From assembly GCA_007922225.1 (NCBI GenBank), contig ML680086.1, positions 10,268,540-10,332,539 of the forward strand: DNA of 64,000 nucleotides, in the 5' to 3' direction. Within the stretch, counting starts at the first letter, position 1, and each line of letters opens with the position of its first letter. Below, in pieces: positions 11,028 to 22,588 of this stretch. A program made the position numbers and the translations under genes. Below the pieces are notes generated by a model, which was given only the letters and a program-made list of their open reading frames with translations, searched no databases and was not told the DNA's origin. The stretch is from Emydura subglobosa (taxonomy: Eukaryota; Chordata; Testudines; Chelidae).

Positions 11028-12405
11028 CTTACAGGTTCTAAACCCAGAAGGGACCACTGTGATCATCTAGTCTGACCTCCCCTATGACACAGGCCAGAGA
11101 ACTCCCCCCAACAATTCCTAGAACAGAGCTTTTCGAAAAACATCCAGTCTTGAATTAAAAATGGACAGTGATGCAGAATCCACCACGACCCTTAGTAAAT
11201 TGTTCTAATGGTTATAATTGCTCTCACCATTAAAAATGTACGCCTATTTCTAGTCTGAAGTCTAGTTTCAACTTCCAGCCATTGCATTGTGTTATACCTT
11301 TCTCTGGTAGCTTGAAGCGCTCCTTATTAAATATTTGTTCCCCATGTAGGTATGTGTAACACTAATCAAGTCAACCTTTAAGCTTCTCTTTGTTAAGCTA
11401 GATAGATTGAGCTCCTTGAGTCTATCACTATATGGCATGTTTTCCAATGCTTTAATCATTCTCATGGCTGTTCTCTGAACCCTCTCCAATTTGTCAACAT
11501 CCTTCTTGAATTGTGATTAGCAGAACTGGCCTTAGTATTCCAGCAGCGGTCACACCAGTGTCAAATACAGAAATCAAATAACCTCTCTACTCATATTTGA
11601 GTTTCCCCTGTTTATGCATCCAAGGATTACATTAGCCCTTTGGGCCACAGTGTTGCCCTAGGAGCTCATGTTCAGCTGATTATCCACCATGACTCCCAAA
11701 TATTTTTCAGTCACTGCTTCCCAGGATAGAGTCCCACCATCTTGCAAGTATGGCCGACATTCTTTGTTCCTAGATGTATGCGTTTACATTTAGCCATGTT
11801 AAAATGCATATTGTTTGCTAGTGCCCAGCTTATCAAGCCATCTCGATCGCTCTGTACCAGTGACCTGGCCTCTTCATTATTTACTACTCCCCCAATTTTT
11901 GTGTCATCTACAAACTTTATCAGTGAGGATTTTATGTTTTCTTCCAGGTCATGAATAAAAATGTTGAATAGTGTAGGCCAAGAACCAATCCCTGAAGGAC
12001 CCCACTAGAAACACACCCACTTGATGACTATTCCCCATTTACAATTCCATCGTGAGACCTATCAGTTAGCCAGCTTCTAATCCATCTAATGTCTGTCATG
12101 ATAATTTTATATCTTTCTAAATTTTTAATCAAGATGTCATGCGGTAACAAGTCTACTGCCTCACAGGAGTCTAAGTGTATCACATCAACACTGTTACCTT
12201 TATCAACCACACTTGTAAACTCGTAAAAAAATCAAGTTAGTTTGACAGGATCTATTTTCCATAAAACGTTTTCCATAAAATGTTGATTGGCATTAATTAT
12301 ATTACTCGCCTTTAATTCTCTGTTAATTGAGTTCCATATCAGCCATTCCATTATCTTGGCCAGGATTGATGTCAGACTGACAGGCCTATAATTACCTGGG
12401 TCATC
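11028..12405 (-). mobile_element. CR1 LINE copy, minus strand, reverse transcriptase part and 3' UTR
   Basis: CR1 retrotransposes by target-primed reverse transcription. The 3' end lies at about 11028 (TTCTAAACCCAGAAGGGACC) and the copy runs leftward on the minus strand to about 12405, where GACAGGCCTATAATTACCTGG marks the RT finger region. Minus-strand frames at 12028-12210 encode VIHLDSCEAVDLLPHDIL and IRWIRSWLTDRS, matching the CR1 RT stretch around the first catalytic Asp. Frames at 11292-11489 encode RVQRTAMRMIKALENMPYSD, the CR1 C-terminal segment. Frameshifts and stops separate these pieces, so the copy is dead. It lacks ORF1 and the endonuclease (5' truncated). It is the same general subfamily as 44432-46430. 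Confidence 0.85.
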
Positions 12406-13480
12406 TCAGCTGTCTCACACAACTCTATTATTGTCTCTGAGCTGCTCTTCAAATTCTTATCATTGGCAGTTCTGTACAGAAGGCAGCGCCCACTGAAGTC
12501 GATGACAAGAGTTCCATTCACTGCCATGGGCACTGGGTCAGGCCTCAAGTGCGGATTATATGGCAGAGATGGGAACGCAGCACTAGCTCATCGGGTTAGC
12601 TCCTCTTTCCCGCACCCTCCCCAAGCCCTTGCAGCAAGGGCATCTTTCCAGAGGTTATTAAACAGGTACTGTACCTGATTTTAATGCCATGGAGATCCAT
12701 GCTCCAGATGAGAGAACCACAGTGCAGGTATATCCAGCATGAGCATTTATGTTTGATTTTCCACTCTTACCTGGATCGCCAGTTTACCTGCTGTTGCTCT
12801 GGTGCTGTTATTCCATCCGAGCCTGCTTCTGTAAAGCAACGGCGTACTGTGGGTCTCCGGCGCTTGTGGGCCAATGCTTGCATTTGTGCCCCCCCCGCAA
12901 AGGCCTCACATACCCCCCTGGGCAGGGCAGGAGGGGCCCCTGGCTCCCACCAGATGGTGATGTCCCCCAGCTGCCCTGGGAAGGAGACGTCTGTACCTTC
13001 GGGGGACATGCCATTTTCCTTCTCCTGAGCCCCGGGGACATTCTGGCTCTCATGGCAGTGGCTGTCCTGGCTCTGGCCGGGCTCCGTTGCTGCCCCATCA
13101 CATTTACCTGCCATGCGGCACCCACCTCTCCCACTCCAGCCCCGCAGCCCAATCAGATCCGGCGCCGACTCCCCCTACCAGGCGGGGCAGCCTCACCCCT
13201 TGGCCAGGGGGTAATGGGGGGGGGGGGAGTGTTCCTCTTCCTGGTCACCCGTAGCTCCCCACCTGCCCCTTGGCTTCATCCAGCTGTCCCTCAGAGCCTC
13301 CTGCGCCCCCCACCCCCTGCTCATCTCTCGTCTGAAGGGCCTGGCCAGCACCCTCCCCTCCCCATCGGTCCACCATTGCTATATAGTGCCGCGTGCCCTC
13401 AACTTCCACTGACTTTAATGGGAACTGAGGGCGCTCAGTACCTCACAGGATTCTCTCTTGAAGCTCTATAGAAATCAGAG
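12406..13480. other. GC-rich stretch, no gene recognised
   Basis: From about 12880 to 13400 the sequence is strongly C/G rich, with an eleven-base G run at 13216-13226 and many CCCC blocks. A 240-codon plus frame (12749-13471) and two minus frames overlap it, which is expected where stop codons are rare. The translation is low-complexity Pro/Leu/Gly with no domain. The end (CTTCCACTGACTTTAATGGG, GGCGCTCAGTACCTCACAGG) matches an old interspersed repeat seen also near 12490 and 24550. CpG is not clearly enriched in the part I read, so I do not call a CpG island. Confidence 0.45.
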
Positions 13481-13844
13481 CACCTGGTAGACTCAGCAAT
13501 TCGGTTATGGGCAGCAGGTAGGGATGTTAAAGTGACCTGGAAGCAGCAGTCTATTACACAGAACTGGTGGGGCTAAAGGACAATCAGTTGTGCTACATCT
13601 GATTTACTGCCGCACTGATGCGGCTGATCACCAATCACTTTAGATTCCTTTTGTGTGGGATACGTGAGCTATGCAGTGAGACCACAGCTGTGCTGGGCAC
13701 CAGCATAACCTGCCCGCATAGCGCCAGCTTGGGATATCCAGCGATTGACTCCTTTTTGGGGGAAAAGGACAGCAGAATCCCCATGAAAACAACCTGACGC
13801 TAACCTGCAGCCCCTTCTGGCCTGACAATGAAAGTGGATTCTTA

Positions 13845-13945
13845 TTAGGGTTAGTGTTGATTTGAAATGTTTTGAAAAGCTAAACATTTCAACATTTTTT
13901 ATGACGTTTTTGGAAATGTTTCCCCAATAAGCATCCATCAACTCT
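13845..13945. mobile_element. AT-rich palindromic element fragment
   Basis: GTTTTGAAAAGCTAAACATTTC, AACATTTTTTATGACG and GGAAATGTTTCCCCAA belong to the same AAACATTTC vocabulary as 4925-5262. Only about 100 bases are left. Confidence 0.45.
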
Positions 13946-15799
13946 AACCATGACCGAGCTGTTTTAAAGAGTCAGCTTCTATCTAAGTCCTTTTAGGGTC
14001 ATATCTGAGCACCTCACAAACTGCAGCCAACTCATCCCCACAACTCGTCTTTCTTCTCCTGTGAGAGAGGGAAATATTGCTCTCCTTTTATAGATGTGGC
14101 AGACTGTAAGCTCTTTGAGGCAGCGACTCTCTCTTTGTTCTGTGTTTGTCACAGGGTTAATGATCAATATTTGTTTGATCCTTTACCAATCTCTCTCTCT
14201 CTCTCTCTCTCTTCTGATAAAATACAGGGAATTTGGAGCCTTTTGAAGATCCTTTGCTGCAGTTCCTGAATTTTTTTTTCATCATTTAGGGCTTATTTCT
14301 GCTCACACACATGCTTGTGAATAATCAGAAGTAGTTTCCATAATTATGTTTATTGTATACTCACTATGGAGAAACAGTTATCTATGCCATAGCTAAAATT
14401 GCATTTAGGGTTGACTTTGATTTTGGGGGGAAAGCAGTTTCCCCATTATTCTCCCACAAACCAAGCTCCACCTACTCGAGACATCACTTACAATAAATTG
14501 TATAGCTCTTCATAATATGATTGTACCTCTTGTTTCTTCCATGCTTTGATCAGCAGAGAAATAGTTCAGTGTTGCTAGTTATGTAATTGTTAGATTTCAG
14601 GGTTAACATCATATTTAGATGAAGAGGGGCAATCAACACCACTTTCAGAGGGATCATTTCAGGCTGTCGCCAGACTCAGGCAGAAATCACATGGTTTACC
14701 CTCTGAAGGTTTTCTTCACAGATATAAGAACTAGAGACTTAATTTTTTCCCTAATTTGACTCCGCTATTTTACAACAGAACAAAGATGTTTGCTTCAGCA
14801 CATAAGGGATTACTCCCTGATGAAGTCAAACTTTTTCCTTATCTGCCAAGCTCTTTTATTAAATAATCTTGTAATAACAGACTATTCTAATTAGCTCCTT
14901 TGTGCATTTGAAAAAATTGTCATTTGTTTTTCAGATTTGTCATCCCTCAACTTCCAACTGAGAGGGGTCCCATGCTGAGGCTCTGTTGAAATCATTGTGG
15001 CTTGTTAGGGGCATAGGGGTCGGAGCAGAGCTCCTTGCAAAATCAGCTTTAAACATGTCTGATTATAACATTTTGCAGTAAAAAAAGCACTCAGGCAGGA
15101 TTAGCTAAGAAAAATATATCACTGTCTCAATCCCTCATTGAGGAAGTTCATGGTGGATGTTTTCAATGTCAATGCACTGCCATTTATAGCTTTCCCTGAT
15201 GCACGCTTATGCAGGAATGATGCTCTGATTTAAAACTCTGGTAGGTAAAACTTCCCTTGACAGTATGCTGGTGTAGAGAACATTTTCTACAAGAGCTGAC
15301 CCCCATAGACATTACACTTCACCACTGACAAATGTATGCACCTATTTCTTTCTCTCTCAGGTTTTCATATAAATCCTGTCACTGTGGTATCTAAACACCA
15401 GAAGGGTGTTTGTCATTTCTTCCACCCCCAGACACACTCTAGGATGAGATTGTACAAAGTCCTGAATAGTGGGAAACTCATCTAATCAGAGACAATGTCC
15501 CTCGGACCACCTCCCCTCCCACTTGCCTTCGCTCTGGGTCGTGATCTCATAGCCAGCCCTGTGACAATGGCAGTAGTTGCTTCTGTGGAAAAGTAACAGG
15601 GCATATTTTGGCTGCCTCCAATGTGATAAAGGCCCCATTTCTCTTGCCCTTATCACAGCAAGTCATTACTCTGTGCATAGTTCCCTCAGTCTCAATGGGA
15701 CTTCTTGTGCCAGGGTGAGTAAGGACTCAGGATTGGCCTAGTGCTGTTGTCCTCTCTGAAAACAATTAATTGGGTTAGTGCATTCAGAGGAGAGGGCTG
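13946..15799. other. Mostly unique; SINE tail and a CT microsatellite inside
   Basis: GACTGTAAGCTCTTTGAGGC and TTTGTTCTGTGTTTGTCAC at 14104-14153 are a SINE 3' domain. A (CT)n run occupies about 14191-14212. The rest holds nothing that I recognise. Confidence 0.5.
14191..14212. repeat. (CT)11 microsatellite
   Basis: An uninterrupted dinucleotide run of about 22 bases, directly visible. Confidence 0.95.
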
Positions 15800-16560
15800 A
15801 ATTCCATGTTTAATTATGGGAATGAGGTATATGCTCTTCCCCCAATCCTTGTGCATGGTGGGGTGCCTGCTACAGTTACTGGGAGTTGGTAGAAAGATTG
15901 AGGGGAGAATGCAGCCTTTATATAGTGTAGTTACCTTTGTCCTGTCAGGCTACAGCCACTCGGGGGTTAAGAAACAGCAGCAATACAGACCTCTTCAGTT
16001 GGCAAATTGGCAGACCATTAACAGCTGGGTAAGAGTCTGCAGGCCAGGAAGAAGCCAAAGGGGTGGCCTGGCTAGGGAGCCTGAGGAGGCCTCTGTATGT
16101 ACAAGCTGGGCAGAAAGTAGCTCAAGGAGCCAGAATTTCCAGGGACAAAGCATTGGGATGAGGAGATCTGCAAAAGGAGCCGGAGGCAGGTGAAGGTGGC
16201 CCAAGGAAGCAGCAATGAGTCTGAGGAAACAGATCTTAGCTGCATAATAGGACCCCTGGGCTGCAATGCAGAGGAGAGGGAGGACCTCTACCTGCTACCA
16301 GGAAAAAGGGATGTACAAGCTCTCCCGAGGCTAGGATTACTGGGCCCAGAGTAGGGCTGAGGACCTGGTAGGAGGCTGCTGGACTTTGTTTGTTGGCCTC
16401 TGGAGGGATGAGGACTAAGTGACCTGGCTGGAGGGCTGAGAAGAGGCAAACCAACACACCCTTGGAGGGGCTGCCAGAGTCAGAGAAACTGCTGCACCAT
16501 GACTGTCCATGAGGGGGGGTGCACTGGATGGTGAGTGACCCCTCCCCAGTTGTTCAATGA
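15800..16560. repeat. Possible interspersed repeat of unknown class, purine-rich
   Basis: A long stretch is enriched in GGAGG, GAGGAG and AGGAAG words, such as GGAGCCTGAGGAGGCCTCTG, GGCCCAAGGAAGCAGC and GACTTTGTTTGTTGGCC. The style resembles LTR or tandem-module repeats common in turtle genomes, but I cannot place it in a family. No reading frame in it looks like a protein. Confidence 0.3.
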
Positions 16561-16967
16561 GGAAACCTGTTCTCCTTTAGTCAGCTCCTATTCCTGACCT
16601 TTGTTTCTCTTCCATCCCTCCCTGTCTTGAAAAGCCTCCTCTGCCCTTTTCTCTGCATTTCCTTCCCTGAAGCAGTTCCTATTCCCCAGTCCTGTGGACT
16701 TTGACCCCACCCATTCTCCCCGTTCCATGCACGACTATGATCAGTGGTTAAAGAGTTAATGTTGACAGGAAAGTGTCAGTGGTAGGTTTGAGTGCTGATG
16801 CTCTTGACTCAGGCAGACATCACTGCATCAGTTGCACTCAGTTATTATTTGAAAGGTTATTTTCTTGGTGGCTATGAGGGCTAGAAATGTACACATTAAA
16901 AAAAAAATCAGATTCTTAAGAAGCTATGTGTCACAGGCCGTGTAAATACATAACATGGGGCAGTTCT
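16561..16967. other. No gene recognised
   Basis: Pyrimidine-rich then unique sequence with no family or exon seen. Confidence 0.4.
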
Positions 16968-17192
16968 GGCTTGAGGACCTTGTGTCTCATGGTAAAGGTG
17001 CTAGGCTGGGAACCACATGAGGTCAGTTCTGTTTCAGTCTGTGTCACTGGCCTGCTGGGTGACTGTGGGCAAGTCCTGGCTCCACTCTGTACTTCAGTTT
17101 CCCCATCTGTATAATGGGGATAATGATCCTGACCTCTGTAAAGCTCTCTGAGATCTCCTGCTGAAATGTTCTAGATAAATGCTAGGTATTAC
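16968..17192 (+). mobile_element. MIR-like tRNA-derived SINE
   Basis: The order is a degraded tRNA-like head (CATGGTAAAGGTGCTAGGCTG, then GGTCAGTTCTGTTTC), the body GTGACTGTGGGCAAGTCCTG, TCAGTTTCCCCATCTGTATA, ATGGGGATAATGATCCTGAC, and the 3' part CTCTCTGAGATCTCCTGC and ATGCTAGGTATTACTAG. This is the complete architecture of a MIR/CORE-type SINE in plus orientation. Confidence 0.75.
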
Positions 17193-17348
17193 TAGTCTGA
17201 CTCTGCCACTGACCTACTGTGTGACCTGGGCATTAGAATTCTTCAAGGTAGGGCTTGTTTCTGACTGGCCGTTTGTACAGTAACTAGCACAATGGAGCTC
17301 TGATCTCAGCTGGAGCCTCTGTGTGCTGCTGCAATGCACGAAACAAAC
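17193..17348 (+). mobile_element. Second SINE, partial, joined to the first
   Basis: CTGCCACTGACCTACTGTG and TGACCTGGGC restart a SINE body. It then jumps to a 3' domain (TTCTTCAAGGTAGGGC, GTTTGTACAGTAACTAGC, ACAATGGAGCTCTGATCTC). The cut between body and tail implies an internal deletion or a different SINE subtype. Confidence 0.6.
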
Positions 17349-17565
17349 ACAGGACAGAGCTTACATTTAAAAACCAATCCCCATAATAAAACACTGCACT
17401 GCACATGCAGTTCTCCACCTGGGGAGACGGTGTGAGAGAGAACAAACCAGAGGGGACAGGCGTTAGTCACATCACTAAATGCACAAGTGGAAGGCACTTA
17501 TATGCTACTGTGATAAGGGCTGGGTAGGAATCTGTATAGCACAGAACATACACAGAGTGAGGGCT

Positions 17566-17696
17566 CAGATTTCAAAAGATATTTAGACACCTAAAGATGC
17601 AGAGAAGCGCTGAGTGGGATTTTCAAAAGTGTTAGGTGTCTAGCTGAATCTTTAGCTACCTAAATACCTTTAAAAATATGGCCCTTGGAGCCTTAA
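17566..17696. mobile_element. Palindromic element of the TTAGGTGCCTAA type
   Basis: CAGATTTCAAAAGATATTTAG at the left and CTAAATACCTTTAAAAATATG at the right are inverted relatives. The centre has GGGATTTTCAAAAGTGTTAG. The same pattern is seen at 33651-33785, 41528-41708 and 27687-28044. Confidence 0.55.
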
Positions 17697-18389
17697 CACA
17701 TCATTAATGTTACAACATCACCCCAGCAGCATTAAAATGATCACTGAGACAGAAACATTGCCAACCAGCCACCTCCCATAAAGCCCTTTCCACCCCTTCA
17801 TCATTCTGGGAAGCAAAAGCTCCAGCCCCCTTCACAAATCCGATCAAATATTGAAGTTCGTCTTTCCATTTCCTATTCCTGTCTGCTCTGAAGGATAAGA
17901 GCCAGCGCCATGAAGGCAATGAAGTGCTCAGGTCCCACTGAAAATCAGTGGGTGTTGGTGATGTATGTCCTGTAGGCCCCATGTCCCTGTCGAATCTTAG
18001 CCGTACTGTAGAGCGCTATGTCTAGGTTCCATGGTGTCGATAGTAGCTGTAGATAACAGAACAGGATAATCTCTGCATAATAAGCTAATTAAGATGTGCA
18101 TGCAAGGGACCTTGAAAGGCCCTGTTTCTGTAGCTGATGCAAGACAGTTCTAGTGATGGTAGAAATGTTAGTGCTTGAAGCATTGAGACGACCGTTTTCA
18201 GTCGTCTGAAGCTGCCTTTCTGTAATTGGCTATTTGAAGTCCTAGGTGTCTGCAGTGTTGCCCAGGAGGGCAGTGTTAGTTGGTACAGGAATGTTGAATG
18301 CTAATTTTCACATGCTCAGATTTGTGTTAGAGCCATATGAACTGCACACCGGCACTGATCTCTGTTCACACTACTGCACCCTATCATTT
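17697..18389. other. No gene recognised
   Basis: Unique-looking sequence with no domain or repeat family identified. Confidence 0.4.
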
Positions 18390-18478
18390 CTGTAAGGCTG
18401 AGGCTAGATTTTTAAAAGATAGTTAGGCACTTAACTCCCATGGAAATTAATGGCTCTTTAAATAGCTGGGCCTTGATG
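18390..18478. mobile_element. Fragment of a TTAGGTGCCTAA-type palindromic element
   Basis: GCTAGATTTTTAAAAGATAG, TTAGGCACTTAACTCCCATGG and AATAGCTGGGCC are the arms of the same family, reduced to about 90 bases. Confidence 0.5.
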
Positions 18479-18604
18479 GCTAGAGAATCATTTCAATAGG
18501 TAGAGTCTTAGAGATTAGTTTTTTAGAAAAAGCTTGTTGTCTACTGTAAATTTGAATTAATGTAAGGGTGTGTGTTGATCTGGGGATATAGCATGAGGAT
18601 GGGA

Positions 18605-18838
18605 GGTGATCTAGCATGGGGAGCAGGTGACTGGGAGTCAGAACATCTGAGTTGTATTAAACTCTGACACTGACTTGTTGTGTGACCTTAGGCAAATCAC
18701 TGGACCTCCATGTGGCTCAATTTACCTAGCTGCAAAGTATAACATATAATACTTCTGTGGCACACAGGTAGGATTGTGAGATTTCCATTAACCCAAATTT
18801 AGCAAGGTGCTTTGAAATCCTCAGATAAAAGGTGCAGC
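18605..18838 (+). mobile_element. MIR-like tRNA-derived SINE
   Basis: The head GTGATCTAGCATGGGGAGC and GACTGGGAGTCAGAACATC is followed by the body CTGACACTGACTTGTTGTG, TGACCTTAGGCAAATCACTGG and the 3' part GTGCTTTGAAATCCTCAG. It is fuller than most copies in the window. Confidence 0.7.
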
Positions 18839-19757
18839 CTCAAAGTGAAAAGCATTCGTCTTTTAATGAGCAAGGATCAAGTTTGCTCAGCTTCTGTTCT
18901 GGCATGTCAATAAGGTCTGCTTGCGCTGATTCAACATTTACTCAGGTGGCAAAGTCAAACATGGTCAATACACCTGTTAAATATATTTGCACACAAATTA
19001 AGGCTGAACTGAATAAGATAATTCCCTTCATATAATGAGCTTGGAAAATTAAATAGAGAGGGGATGATTTGGCTGACACTCTCTTTTCCAGGGCCTATTG
19101 CGAAGGAAACTTCTTCTCTCCCAGTAGAGAAGCTGGCTGGTTAGCAAATCCTGCCTGTTGCTTTGACACCAGAATGTTTCCAAACTCCAGGTGGATTCAA
19201 GCCATAAAGCTGCAGCAAACTCAACCGTACAGGGAATATTTATACTGAGAGCTAGGTACCTGGCAAGCCATTTTCTGTGTTTCCTTGGCAGTGATTTCAG
19301 ATAACTGGGACTGCTGAAACAAAGGTCATTGCCACTCAGCCCAGCTTCTCCTCCTGCTTTGATCCTGGAATCCTCTATGATGTCATTACCTGTTGCCAGG
19401 GAAATTAATTCAACATCACACACTCACCATTAAGACTTCACTGCAGGTTCAAGGAGGGTGAGAATATAGAATGGGAAGGAGAAAGTCTTGGGAATAAACT
19501 GGAGATGGGGCAGAACCAAATCCCCAGACTTTAGGGATATGTGGATTCTGTCTCTTGTACTTATAGGTCCCCCAATTCCTAGGCAATGTCCTAACTACTG
19601 AACCCTCCTCCCTCCCTCTCTCCCTCTCCCCCAACACTGCATCTGGCCTTATCCCCACAGTGGGCCAAAATAAAACATTGGGTCCAAACACCCTTGAATG
19701 TCAGATCTAGATCTAAAATTTGAAGCTTGGGTCCATCTTTAATTTAAACACAAATTT
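18839..19757. other. No gene recognised
   Basis: A minus-strand frame of 124 codons (19049-19423) has no recognisable domain. Poly-CT-like text occurs near 19600-19630. Confidence 0.4.
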
Positions 19758-20110
19758 CCTAGAGTTTAAGGTCAGAAGGGACCATTGGATCATCTAGTCT
19801 GATTTCCTGTATAATACAGGCCATTTCATTTCACTTCACTCCAATAGATAGCCCTATAATGAGCCCAATAACCTGTTGGACCAAAGCATCTCGGTCCTCA
19901 AGGAAACTAACTCTAGCATGCCACAGACAGAGCGGAAGAGTCTGAGGTGCCATCAGTGGCTAAGGCCCCTGCAATGGCAGGGAATTAGGTGAGAGAGACC
20001 CAGTTAATCCTGGCAGGTGATCCATGCCTCATGCTGCCAAAGAAGGATACCTCCCCCTCCCCCACCCCCTCCCCAAGGTTCCTGACCTGCCAGGAGAGTC
20101 TCTTTGGTAA
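19758..20110 (-). mobile_element. CR1 LINE 3' UTR, minus strand
   Basis: It starts with AGAGTTTAAGGTCAGAAGGG and ACCATTGGATCATCTAGTC (CR1 3' terminus in reverse). It continues through ATACAGGCCATTTCATTTC, GGACCAAAGCATCTCGGTCC, GGCCCCTGCAATGGCAGGG and a region ending TTCCTGACCTGCCAGG. Only untranslated 3' sequence is present and no reverse transcriptase remains. Confidence 0.75.
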
Positions 20111-21284
20111 TTAGGAAAGCTCCCCAAGCCTGCATGCAATCAAGACAGCCTCTCTGTTTAAATAAGAGCAGGGAGTGACCGACTGCCTGGAAGTAGCTGA
20201 ACTGATGTTGCATCACAGCAGTGCAGTTTAATCCATGTTTGTCCATTCCAATCAGTTCCTCAAGCTCTGCTGCCGAGAATAGAACTGTTTTTTAGGGGGA
20301 ACCCACCAGCCTTTCTGGGAAAGGCTTGGCTGACATGTTGGAAAAGGGACTTAAACATTGTTTCTATTTGCCAAAGCAGTGACCTACCAGCTATTGAGTA
20401 TCTAATGGCTTCTTGAATGGCTATCCTGACAAATTGACTAGCAAACTCTAGGGCAGTATCCTTAGCCACTTGCCAGTGCATCTGTTTTTATCCCAATAAA
20501 CTTTTCTGTCCTTTACAACTCATCTGAGGAATTTACCCTTCTCCGAATTTAAGGGCATCTCCAAAACAGCCAATTCACGTCGAAGGACTTGTGAGTCACC
20601 AGCTAATCAATTCCAGCCACAGAAAGACACGAGGAGGAATATTGTTCCTGAAAATACTGCATTATTGATTAAACATTTGTGATCCATAAAATATAATACA
20701 GGGCTGGCTGCAGAGTGAAACCTGCCAAGAAAGCTTCTCTTACCTCCTCTGGACTTCAAGGACGAGGGTAAAACAAGTCCAATGCCAAGATGAAATTCAT
20801 TTGTGTCATAATGGCTTGTGGTAGCTAGCCATCTAATTATAAAACAACCAACAGTATCCTCTTATCCATATCTGCATCAGTTATATCATGAAATTCCCCT
20901 TGTTTTATGCAGATTCTGGTAATGTTGCTGCTATAACCTTCCGACCCCCCAGCTGTCAATAAGGCTCATGTGGAATGTAAGTCTTAGGGCAGTGCTGGAG
21001 TTTGATTCAATTGAAAATAAAAGGTGGAGAATTAACTTTGCAGCAATACTCTGTGCCAGTGAACGATGAAAAGGTGTGAGAGAGAGAGAGTCAGCTGCTG
21101 GGAGACATGCATGCCAGCAGGTGAAACCTTGGTATAGCTGGGGAGAAGGAATGCTCCCTCCTCGAGGGGTCCCTGCATGGTAGGATCTAGATTCATAATT
21201 TGCTTCAGTAATCAGACTTTTTTGGGGGGCGAGTGGCAGGGAGCATTATCGTCCATCCAGGATATTAGTCAGATGGTTGGGAGG
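20111..21284. other. No gene recognised
   Basis: Mainly unique sequence. A short GA run sits near 21078-21091 and a G run near 21224-21229. No exon-like frame is recognised. Confidence 0.4.
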
Positions 21285-21358
21285 AAGGTGTTCTTTTGGT
21301 CAAGGCACAAGTGGGGCTGATATGTGGGTTCAATTTCCTGACCTGCTGTAAACCCTCC

Positions 21359-21648
21359 AGGTCTGTCTACACTGCAGTTTAAAAAAAACCTGTGGCTGAC
21401 CCGTGCCAGTTGACTCAGGCTCATGGGGCTTGGGCTAAGGGGCTGTTTAAATGTGGTGCAGACATTTGTGCTCGGTCTGGAGCCTGAGCTTTAGGGCCCT
21501 GTGAGGTGGGAGGGTCTCAGAGCTCAGGCTGTAGCCTGCGCCTGAACGTCTACACTGCAATCCAACAGCCCCTTAGCTCGAGCCCCATGAGCCTGAATCA
21601 GCTGGCTCGGGCTAGCTGCGAGTGTCTAATTGCAGTATAGACAGACCC
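21359..21648. mobile_element. Palindromic MITE inserted in a SINE
   Basis: The left end GGTCTGTCTACACTGCAG and the right end CTGCAATT...GACAGACC (TTGCAGTATAGACAGACC on the plus strand) form a terminal inverted repeat. The inside is also palindromic: GCTCATGGGGCTTGGGC pairs with GCTCGAGCCCCATGAGCC, and GGTGGGAGGGTCTCAGAGC forms the centre. Possible target copies are ACCCTCCA and CCTCTGCA, 5 of 8 matching, so the superfamily is uncertain (hAT is possible). Confidence 0.65.
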
Positions 21649-21674
21649 TCTGCATGACCTTGGCAAGTTACCCA

Positions 21675-22588
21675 GGGTGGGATCTACAAAGGGACTCAGG
21701 TGCTGTGATGCTCAGTGTTGCAGCACCTAACATATAGGTGCCTGGAAAATCACTGGAACAACACTGCGATCCACAGAGATGAGTTAGACGTCTAGGGGAG
21801 TGGTGGGCGCCGAAGAATGCGATCCACAAAAGGCAGCTTGCTGGGCAGGGAGGCACGTAAGCTAGCCAATGGGAATTGACAATGACACAAGAGTGCGTGC
21901 TGAGCCCTGCCCCATCTGAGATAGGAATCTAGGACCTTGTCCATGCTATGGGGGCACAGCTACAGCGCTGTAACTATACTGCTGGAGTGCCATTGCGTAT
22001 ATGCACTCTACAGCAATGGAAGAGGTTTTTCTGTCGCTGTAGTAACTCCACTTCCCCAAGCGACAGCAGCTAGGATGATGGAAACGTTCCTCCATTGACC
22101 TAGCCATGGTTGCACCAAGGGTTAGGTTGAAATAGCCACGGAGTTCAGGAGGGCGGATTTTTCACACCTCTGAGCAGTGTAGCTCTGTCAACCCATGTTT
22201 TAAGTGTGGATCAGGCCTAAGTATGGGCTGCAGGGAGGCACCTGTTTCTGCCTAGCGATCCACAAATGGGGGCCTGCCACCTGGAGGTCCCAGGAGGTGG
22301 CCTCTGGACACACTTACTGGATCAGGCCCTGAATGCATCTGTGGTGGCTGAACAAATGCCTCTTTTTCCTGATTTGTGTCTGGCTCTGGGGCTTAGGCGG
22401 GGAGAGAGGTGTGACACATGGAGGGAGGCAGCAGGCAGAAACATTGGCACTTAGGGAACTTTTACCCTGAAAATGTAGGAGGCCTACAGGATTGCAGTGG
22501 AGCCAAAACTGAGACTTAAGCGCTGAACCTGAGACTTGGACGTCTACGTCTGGGTTTTTGGCACTTACGTCTCTTTGCAGATCTGGGC
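21675..22588. mobile_element. Larger palindromic transposon inserted in the SINE
   Basis: The left end CCCAGGGTGGGATCTACAAAG pairs with the right end TCTTTGCAGATCTGGGCC. TTA lies on both sides (just before 21675 and at about 22589), compatible with a Harbinger-type 3-bp target duplication. Internal words GTTAGACGTCTAGG, GATCCACAAA and CACTTACGTCTC are arranged in mirror order. It carries no transposase frame, and it is interrupted by another MITE. Confidence 0.6.
21932..22216. mobile_element. Harbinger-like MITE nested inside the palindromic transposon
   Basis: The ends are GGACCTTGTCCATGC and GTGTGGATCAGGC, flanked by CTA on both sides (21929-21931 and 22217-22219). The internal blocks CAGCTACAGCGCTGTAAC, GAAGAGGTTTTTCTGTCGC, TGATGGAAACGTTCCTCCATTG and GATTTTTCACACCTCTGAG match the family at 22834-23110. 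Removing it restores GGAATCTAAGTATGGG. Confidence 0.75.

Noticed and set aside
12880..13400. CpG island and promoter
   Set aside because: The stretch is C-rich rather than clearly CpG-rich by eye, and no first exon follows. A CpG observed/expected count would settle it.
12749..13471. 240-codon open frame in a GC-rich stretch
   Set aside because: The translation is low-complexity Pro/Leu/Gly-rich, other frames on both strands are also open, and the 3' part matches an old interspersed repeat.
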